From: Frankia sp.
GTDB taxonomy: Bacteria > Actinomycetota > Actinomycetes > Frankiales > Frankiaceae
Assembly (NCBI GenBank): GCA_019689615.1
Contig: JADGHD010000118.1
Coordinates: 1 to 10,682 of the forward strand
Direction: 5' to 3'
Length of the DNA: 10,682 nucleotides
Position 1 is the stretch's first letter. The number at the start of each line of letters is the position of its first letter. The notes under the pieces are model-generated. The model saw nothing but the letters and a program-made list of their open reading frames with translations, was not told the DNA's origin and did not search any database. Below, piece after piece: positions 7,212 through 10,682 of this stretch. Both the position numbers and the translations under genes were made by a program.

Positions 7212-7481
7212 CATGCCTGGCAGCTCCCCGGCTGACCTCGACTTTCTGGCGGACTTTCCTGGTGGGCTCGGTCGGCCCGGACCCCGCTGGTGCGCCAGCC
7301 GAACCTCGCGCCCTCCGGGATGTCCGGTTGCGTCCGAGCCAGAACAGGACAACCCGACCGCCCCGCTCAGGAACCGGCTCGAAGAGGTCGGCGCAGCCAT
7401 CGAGGGCCGGCCCCGGACCTGAGGGCCTCGCCAGTGCTGCCCGAATATCGCAGTGACAACCGCAGCGTCATCCCGTGGTAA

Positions 7482-7577
7482 CACAGACGATCTAGGCTCT
7501 GGCTCGTGCTGGACCCGTTGCTGCCTCGCCGGCGGAAGCGTCGGCCGGTCGTCGACGGGAGAGGTCGATGTTCATAG
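7482..7577 (+). pseudogene. Possible N-terminal scrap of an IS5-type transposase
   Basis: Between an in-frame TAA (7479-7481) and TAG (7575-7577) the plus strand reads WLVLDPLLPRRRKRRPVVDG. This resembles the 'W..LEPLLP...RRGRP..D.R' opening of IS5-family (DUF4096-type) transposases. It is only about 31 codons with no DDE residues. The resemblance is from memory of the motif and could be chance in GC-rich DNA. Confidence 0.3.
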
Positions 7578-7618
7578 CGCGAAGGACCGTGCAGGTCCAG
7601 GCTGGTAACCGCTTCGCG
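7578..7618. other. Hairpin upstream of the 144-aa gene
   Basis: CGCGAAG (7578-7584) pairs with CTTCGCG (7612-7618). GGACC (7584-7588) and GGTCC (7594-7598) form an inner stem. It lies 54 nt before the next start codon and could be part of its leader or operator, or an insertion-sequence end. Confidence 0.35.
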
Positions 7619-7672
7619 ACGTGAAGGGGCGATAGTGTCTGTATTGGACCTGGAACACATGGTGCGGTAGCC

Positions 7673-8107
7673 GTGACCGAACTCAGCCAGATCCAAAAGG
7701 AAACCGGCCCTGAGACCTGGGAGGAACTGCGTGCTGCGGTGGTAAGCCACTACGGCATCTACCGACTCAGCATGGGAGCCCTCCGCGAGATCGGCGGCTA
7801 CGGCCGTCTCGGCATCAACGTCCGGCAGATTCTCAGCAGCAAGCTCGCCGGTATAGGGCTTGGTCATCTGCCCGCTGAACTCCCCTCCTACCAGGACAGA
7901 CAGGTGCTGCTGTACCAGTACGGCACCCCGGCCGCGGATGTCATTGCCGCCATCCGGGGCGAGGTCGCGGGCCCGGCGGAGAGCGCCCTCATCCAGCTGA
8001 ATTCCTCCAGAGATATAGAGCGGTTGCGCGAGGCCACGCTGAAGGCCGCCGAACTGCTCTCGATCCTCAGCGACCGCTGCCGCAGCTGCCTCGGCCCCCT
8101 GTCGTGA
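7673..8107 (+). CDS. Hypothetical protein, 144 aa
   Basis: I do not recognise a named family. The GTG at 7673 opens a 144-residue soluble protein with no signal peptide or membrane segment. The N-terminal third is predicted helical (TWEELRAAVVSHYG, 16-29). The middle has GRLGINVRQI, then HLPAELPSYQDRQVLLYQYGTP, and the C-terminal part is a charged helix (SRDIERLREATLKAAELL). The middle block, with the spacing G-R-L-G ... HLP-ELP ... Q ... V-LY--GTP, reads like a short DNA-binding-type core seen in many small actinobacterial proteins of unknown role. That comparison is from pattern memory. Codon use is strongly GC3-biased, so it is probably expressed or was until recently. No Shine-Dalgarno is obvious. 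Neighbours are accessory genes, and no operon partner is seen. Confidence 0.65.
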   Translation: MTELSQIQKETGPETWEELRAAVVSHYGIYRLSMGALREIGGYGRLGINVRQILSSKLAGIGLGHLPAELPSYQDRQVLLYQYGTPAADVIAAIRGEVAGPAESALIQLNSSRDIERLREATLKAAELLSILSDRCRSCLGPLS

Positions 8108-8279
8108 ACCCCTGAGCCGTGGTTTCGGGGTGCACGTCGCGGGCGGAAGCGAGGGCTGGCGCGTCGAGCGTTCCGAGGCATCCTCCGAGACCAGCGCAAG
8201 CGATATCCTCGCAGCCCACCGGCCACCTGGTCGGTAGGCTGCGGGGTCCTGACGACGCCGGGCCGATCAACCGGGAACG
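8108..8279. other. Short intergenic region between converging genes
   Basis: This lies between two genes that point toward each other. A weak inverted repeat ACCCC/GGGGT follows the plus-strand stop, but there is no T-tract. No other feature is seen. Confidence 0.4.
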
Positions 8280-8789
8280 TCATTGGGGGAGGGCGTCGTA
8301 GACGGTCTCGGGAATCAGGGGGAGCGGCGTGCGGAAGAAGCGGATACCGGCGCGGACAACCCACTGCGCTGTCTCGGGAGTAAGTGCCCAGGGCTTGCTG
8401 GTCAGCAGGCGGCGCAGCTCGGCGCGGTCCACGCCCTGTGCGGGTGCGGCTCCCACGATCTCCTCCCATCGAGCGACGTCACGCCAGTGCGCGTCCTCGG
8501 GGGCGTCCAGAGCGTGTAGGAACCGGTCGACTATCTGGGGCCAGCTGGGCGCTCCCCACCAGTGGGTGCAGGCTAGGCCTCCGTGGGCCGCGGCCCGCCA
8601 GAAGGCATAGCCCACCCCGTCTTCCTCGACGGACGCGAGGAAGACGCTCATCACCTGCTCGGCGTGGTCGCTGTATTCGTCAAGGTTGGCCCCGGCGAGT
8701 CCCACGAGGGTCGATCCCGTGACAAGCCGACGGGAGGGGTTCACCAGCCACCGCCAGATCCGCACCGCCAGCCAGTTGACGTCCTCCAC
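8280..8789 (-). CDS. Hypothetical protein, 169 aa, probably with a damaged 5' end
   Basis: I do not recognise the family. The product is Trp-rich and soluble, with VNWLAVRIWRWL near the N-terminus, a central acidic/aromatic helical part and LTPETAQWVVRAGIRFF near the C-terminus. The only available start in this frame is GTG at 8787-8789, without a Shine-Dalgarno. However, convincing coding sequence (DPDRRLSTWEILD) continues in frame upstream until a TGA at 8838-8840. If one base, the A at minus-strand position 8835, were absent, the frame would open from a GTG at 8839-8841 as MSGLDPDRRLSTWE, which is a far more natural start 4 nt after the upstream gene's stop. A single-base insertion, or a sequencing error, is therefore likely. 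It may be a pseudogene or translate only from the internal GTG. Confidence 0.55.
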   Translation of the reverse strand: MEDVNWLAVRIWRWLVNPSRRLVTGSTLVGLAGANLDEYSDHAEQVMSVFLASVEEDGVGYAFWRAAAHGGLACTHWWGAPSWPQIVDRFLHALDAPEDAHWRDVARWEEIVGAAPAQGVDRAELRRLLTSKPWALTPETAQWVVRAGIRFFRTPLPLIPETVYDALPQ

Positions 8790-8845
8790 GTCGAGGATCT
8801 CCCACGTCGAGAGCCGCCGATCCGGGTCGAGCCCTGCTCACGGCG

Positions 8846-9018
8846 TCAACGGCGAAGGATCTCCCGGACTCTCCAGCTGGTGTGGGCGTTGATCCGCAAC
8901 ATGTCACCGTCGCCCAGCCGATCTGCACCTGATAGCGCAACATCGCCTGCACCAATGCCTCCTCGCGCTGTTGGGACATCGAGCGCTTGGACGCGTCAGC
9001 CGGAACTTTCTCCGCCAT
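8846..9018 (-). pseudogene. Small hypothetical gene with a likely frameshift
   Basis: The minus strand from ATG 9018 reads a plausible N-terminus (MAEKVPADASKR, then QQREEALVQAMLRYQVQIGW). After the TGGGC at 8912-8916 this frame loses protein character. The neighbouring frame then gives DGDMLRINAHTSWRVREILRR and a TGA at 8846-8848. Adding one G to the GGG at 8913-8915 joins both parts into a 57-residue or so protein. GTG 9027 and ATG 8979 are alternative starts. Family unknown. It sits directly before the damaged gene at 8280-8841, so the two probably formed an operon. Confidence 0.5.
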
Positions 9019-9069
9019 GACGATCACAGTAGTGCCCGCACCTCGGCACGGCGGCCTCCGCTGGCTGAG

Positions 9070-9537
9070 TCAGGGCTTTTTCTCGTGGGGTACAGGCGGC
9101 CTCGTGACCGGGACGACGCGCAAAAGTCTTTCCAGGCCGGTGTAGTCGCCGGGGTTGGTGGTGAACAGTGGAAGGTCCTCCGCGACCGCCGTGGCGGCGA
9201 TCATCAGGTCCGCGGTCCGGCGACGTGGCTTGCGGCCCGCGGCGATGACGGCCGCGGACAGTCGGCCGTAGACACGCGCCGCCTCGGCGTCGAACGGGAT
9301 CGGATCGAACTCGTTCTCGGCACGTTGGAGGATCTCCATCCGCCGTGCCCGTTCCTCATGCTCGTCGTACAGGTCCTGCTCGTCGTTACGGCGGACCTGG
9401 TGCGGCCCGGCGGACAGCTCCGCCAGCGTCACCACGCTGATCGCCATCTCGTCCGGAAGCTCGGCGACGTCGACCCAGCGGCGCAGGATCAGGATGTTGG
9501 TGTCCAGCAGGCCCTGCCGGACGGGCTCACTGGTCAT
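9070..9537 (-). CDS. vapC: VapC-type PIN-domain ribonuclease toxin
   Basis: This 155-residue protein is a PIN-domain toxin of a type II toxin-antitoxin pair. VapC toxins are Mg2+-dependent endoribonucleases that cut tRNA or rRNA and stop growth when the antitoxin is lost. PIN acidic residues are Asp12 (LLDTNILI), Glu40 (VTLAELSAG) and Asp110 (RTADLMIAATA), followed by the usual LFTTNPGDY (124-132). Length is a little above the family's usual 130-140 residues. The ATG at 9537 overlaps the antitoxin stop by 11 bp; an ATG at 9543 is equally possible and adds two residues. The overlap means the toxin is translated after the antitoxin on one mRNA. No lesion is seen, so it is likely active. The longer frame back to 9723 is antisense-free but overlaps the antitoxin and is not real. 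Confidence 0.93.
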   Translation of the reverse strand: MTSEPVRQGLLDTNILILRRWVDVAELPDEMAISVVTLAELSAGPHQVRRNDEQDLYDEHEERARRMEILQRAENEFDPIPFDAEAARVYGRLSAAVIAAGRKPRRRTADLMIAATAVAEDLPLFTTNPGDYTGLERLLRVVPVTRPPVPHEKKP

Positions 9538-9796
9538 AGGCATCCGTCGCCTCGTGGTCGGCCGCGGCCTCCTGGTCGGCGCGGAACGCCTCCAGGCCGG
9601 TGTCAGGTGCGTTGCGTGACATCGCGGCGAACTCCTGCCGCGAGACGAACCGGCGCCGGCGCCGGATCGGGACGAGCTGTCCGATCCGGTGACCATCCCG
9701 AGTGACCGTGAACGACTGTCCATGCTCGACGGCGTCCATGATCTCCCGCGACCTCGACCGCAGGTCCCGCTGCGTGATCTCAGGAGTGCTCACCAT
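9527..9796 (-). CDS. Phd/YefM-family antitoxin of the PIN toxin
   Basis: This 89-residue protein has the Phd/YefM fold: ITQRDLRSRSREIMDAVEHG followed by FTVTRDGHRIGQLVP form the N-terminal dimerising, DNA-binding half. The acidic disordered C-terminus (FRADQEAAADHEATDAYDQ) would neutralise the toxin's active site. Such antitoxins also repress their own operon, more strongly as the toxin complex. The ATG at 9796 is chosen because homology starts right after it. The palindrome at 9803-9819 is just upstream, which leaves room for almost no leader. The toxin follows with an 11-bp overlap. A VapB-type name is possible, but the sequence is Phd-like, so I give no symbol. Confidence 0.92.
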   Translation of the reverse strand: MVSTPEITQRDLRSRSREIMDAVEHGQSFTVTRDGHRIGQLVPIRRRRRFVSRQEFAAMSRNAPDTGLEAFRADQEAAADHEATDAYDQ

Positions 9797-9798
9797 GC

Positions 9799-9819
9799 CA
9801 GCGTAGCACCAGGTGCTAC
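9799..9819 (-). promoter_or_regulatory. Palindromic operator and likely leaderless promoter of the toxin-antitoxin operon
   Basis: GTAGCACC-A-GGTGCTAC (9803-9819) is a perfect 8-bp inverted repeat with one central base, 6 nt before the antitoxin ATG. This is the place and form of a Phd-type autoregulatory operator. TACGCT (9800-9805, minus strand) overlaps it as a possible -10 box only 3 nt before the ATG, which would make the mRNA leaderless. The -35 box is not clear. Confidence 0.7.
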
Positions 9820-10512
9820 AGCGTGCCGCGATGAAGATCCAGAATCTGGCCAGGCGATGTTGACCGCCCGGCTTCGCCATACCGCTGTGTGCCTGCGGTC
9901 GTCTCCTGTGCGAAAGACGCTTCCGAACGGGACCTACCGTCGTCGTCGCGTCTACGGCAGGAGCGACGCCGAGGTTCGGCAGAAGCTGACCGAACTGAAG
10001 GCGGCTTCGGACCAGGGCGTGCCCGCTGAGGCGACCGGGTGGACGGTCGAGCGGTTCCTGTCGTACTGGCTGGAGAACGTCGTCCGGCCGGCGGTCAAGC
10101 CGCGTACCTACCAGGGGTATGAGGTCGTCGTCCGCGTGCACCTGGTGCCAGGGCTCGGCAAGAGAAGCAGGAGCGGGAGCGGTCCGCGGCCGGGGTCGCG
10201 TGGGTGGAGACGGGTTATGTCTTCACGTCGGTGATCGGGACGCCGTTCGAGCCGGACAACCTGCGGCGCAGCTGGTACCCGCTGCGGGAGAGGATCGGGG
10301 CGGGCGGGGTCCGGTTCCACGACCTGTGGCATACCTGCGTGTCGCTGCTGCTGGACCTGGGTGTGCCGCCGCACGTCGTGCGGGAGATCGCGGGTCACTC
10401 CGCGATCGAGGTCACGATGACGATCTACGCGCACGCGGCGCTGGACCAGAAGCGGGATGCGCTGCGGCGGCTGGACAGCTGGCTGAGCGTTGCCGTCAGG
10501 ACTGCCGTCAAA

Positions 10513-10554
10513 CGAAGAAAACCCCCTCGGTCGAGCGAAGCTCGACATCGGGGG
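10513..10554 (-). terminator. Rho-independent terminator of tRNA-Phe
   Basis: On the minus strand GGGGG/CCCCC (10550-10554 with 10522-10526) and GTCGAGC/GCTCGAC (10530-10536 with 10540-10546) form a stem with a 3x3 internal loop and a TTC loop. TTTTCTTCG (10513-10521) follows as the U-tract. It lies about 87 nt past the tRNA 3' end, in the right orientation. On the plus strand it sits inside the broken integrase frame, which supports readthrough by accident. Confidence 0.8.
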
Positions 10555-10556
10555 TT

Positions 10557-10577
10557 CCAGGGGGTCGTCCCCCCTGG
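10557..10577. other. Second hairpin between terminator and tRNA
   Basis: CCAGGGGG (10557-10564) and CCCCCTGG (10570-10577) are a perfect 8-bp inverted repeat with a TCGTC loop. It has no T-tract on the minus strand before the next stem. It may aid 3' processing of the tRNA or simply reinforce termination. Confidence 0.5.
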
Positions 10578-10640
10578 GCCAGCATTGCGGCCTGCGGGAA
10601 GACGGTCCCGAAGGGCCGTCGAACAGAGGGATTTAGCGCG

Positions 10641-10682
10641 TGGGCAGGGGCGGGGTCGAACCGCCGACCTTCCGCTTTTCAG
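10641..10682 (-). tRNA. tRNA-Phe(GAA), 3' part only
   Basis: Read on the minus strand from the window edge: anticodon loop CTGAAAA (10676-10682) with anticodon GAA, 3' stem GCGGA, variable AGGTC, T arm GGCGG-TTCGACC-CCGCC (10649-10665), acceptor CCTGCCC (10642-10648) and discriminator A (10641). No CCA is encoded. The order and loop sizes are canonical and resemble actinomycete tRNA-Phe. The 5' half is beyond the window, so it cannot be told whether this is the whole gene or a 3'-end copy left at an attachment site. The integrase abuts its 3' end. Confidence 0.88.

Larger units (their letters stand above)
7198..7672. other. Gene-poor stretch, probably accessory debris
   Basis: No confident intact gene is seen in these 475 bases. 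A 69-codon plus-strand reading frame (7213-7422) has an ATG but no Shine-Dalgarno and an unconvincing Pro/Arg-rich composition. From about 7482 there is a possible transposase scrap, and 7578-7618 forms a hairpin. No clear promoter for the downstream gene was found. Confidence 0.5.
9857..10682 (+). pseudogene. Tyrosine recombinase (phage-type integrase), internally deleted and mutated
   Basis: Two pieces lie in different frames. Piece one (9857 to about 10163) has the N-terminal and core-binding domain: YGRSDAEVRQKLTELKAA, then VERFLSYWLENVVRPAVKPRTYQGYE and VHLVPGLGK. Piece two (from about 10162) has the C-terminal catalytic domain: VFTSVIGTPFEPDNL, HDLWHT, GHSAIEVTM and the Tyr of TIYAHA (10426-10428). 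Compared with full-length integrases of about 380 residues, the rest of the core-binding domain and the first half of the catalytic domain, with catalytic Arg I, are missing; the junction is near 10160-10165. Conserved HxxR has become HDLW (CGG to TGG at 10327-10329). No stop follows; the frame runs on through the terminator and antisense tRNA to the edge. It cannot be an active recombinase. The start is not certain. Confidence 0.85.

Noticed and set aside
7888..8469. A 193-codon minus-strand frame
   Set aside because: It overlaps the better supported 7673-8107 and 8280-8789 genes, is Arg/Pro-rich, and has no motif.
9538..9723. Longer PIN toxin starting at 9723
   Set aside because: It would overlap most of the antitoxin with a Ser/Arg-rich non-family sequence. 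The PIN fold begins at LLDTN soon after 9537.
1..10682. CRISPR array
   Set aside because: No regularly spaced direct repeats were seen. The only tandem repeats are the two-copy 15-bp and 11-bp units.

Overview
The window is high-GC actinobacterial DNA. Its left two thirds carry the 5' part of a molybdenum nitrogenase operon. Gene order (nifV-nifH-nifD-nifK-nifE, all on the minus strand), GTG starts, GC-rich codons and the CysO-type sulfur carrier next door all point to Frankia, the nitrogen-fixing actinorhizal symbiont. This is inferred from gene content and order; I could not run a database search.

Positions 1-6503 hold the operon. nifV (homocitrate synthase) comes first, then nifH (Fe protein, 27 nt gap, strong Shine-Dalgarno), nifD (35 nt gap), nifK (4-nt overlap with nifD) and nifE (6 nt after the nifK stop), which runs off the left edge. 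Every cluster-ligating Cys/His I looked for in NifH, NifD and NifK is present. NifHDK are the enzyme, NifE is half of the FeMo-cofactor scaffold, and NifV makes the homocitrate of FeMo-co, so the operon joins catalysis to cofactor assembly. A promoter-like pair (CTTACA-N17-CATAAT) lies just upstream of nifV, in an unusually AT-rich block.

Positions 6504-7197 hold that AT-rich divergent intergenic region and a plus-strand CysO-like (MoaD/ThiS) ubiquitin-fold sulfur carrier. Its Gly-Gly tail is followed by five extra residues.

Positions 7198-10682 look like accessory DNA. They contain a possible transposase scrap, an unrecognised 144-aa protein, two adjacent minus-strand genes that both look frameshifted, a VapC/PIN toxin with a Phd/YefM-type antitoxin and a perfect palindromic operator, and a doubly broken tyrosine integrase. 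At the right edge, on the minus strand, are the 3' half of tRNA-Phe(GAA) and its terminator. The integrase has lost about the middle of the protein, and its H-x-x-R arginine is Trp. An integrase abutting a tRNA 3' end is the usual signature of an integrative element boundary, so this looks like the immobilised end of an old island. Whether the nif operon lies inside it cannot be told from this window.

I saw no CRISPR array, rRNA or intact transposase. The best leads are the trapped island end, the shared nif/sulfur-carrier control region, and the paired frameshifts. None of them is proof of a new system.
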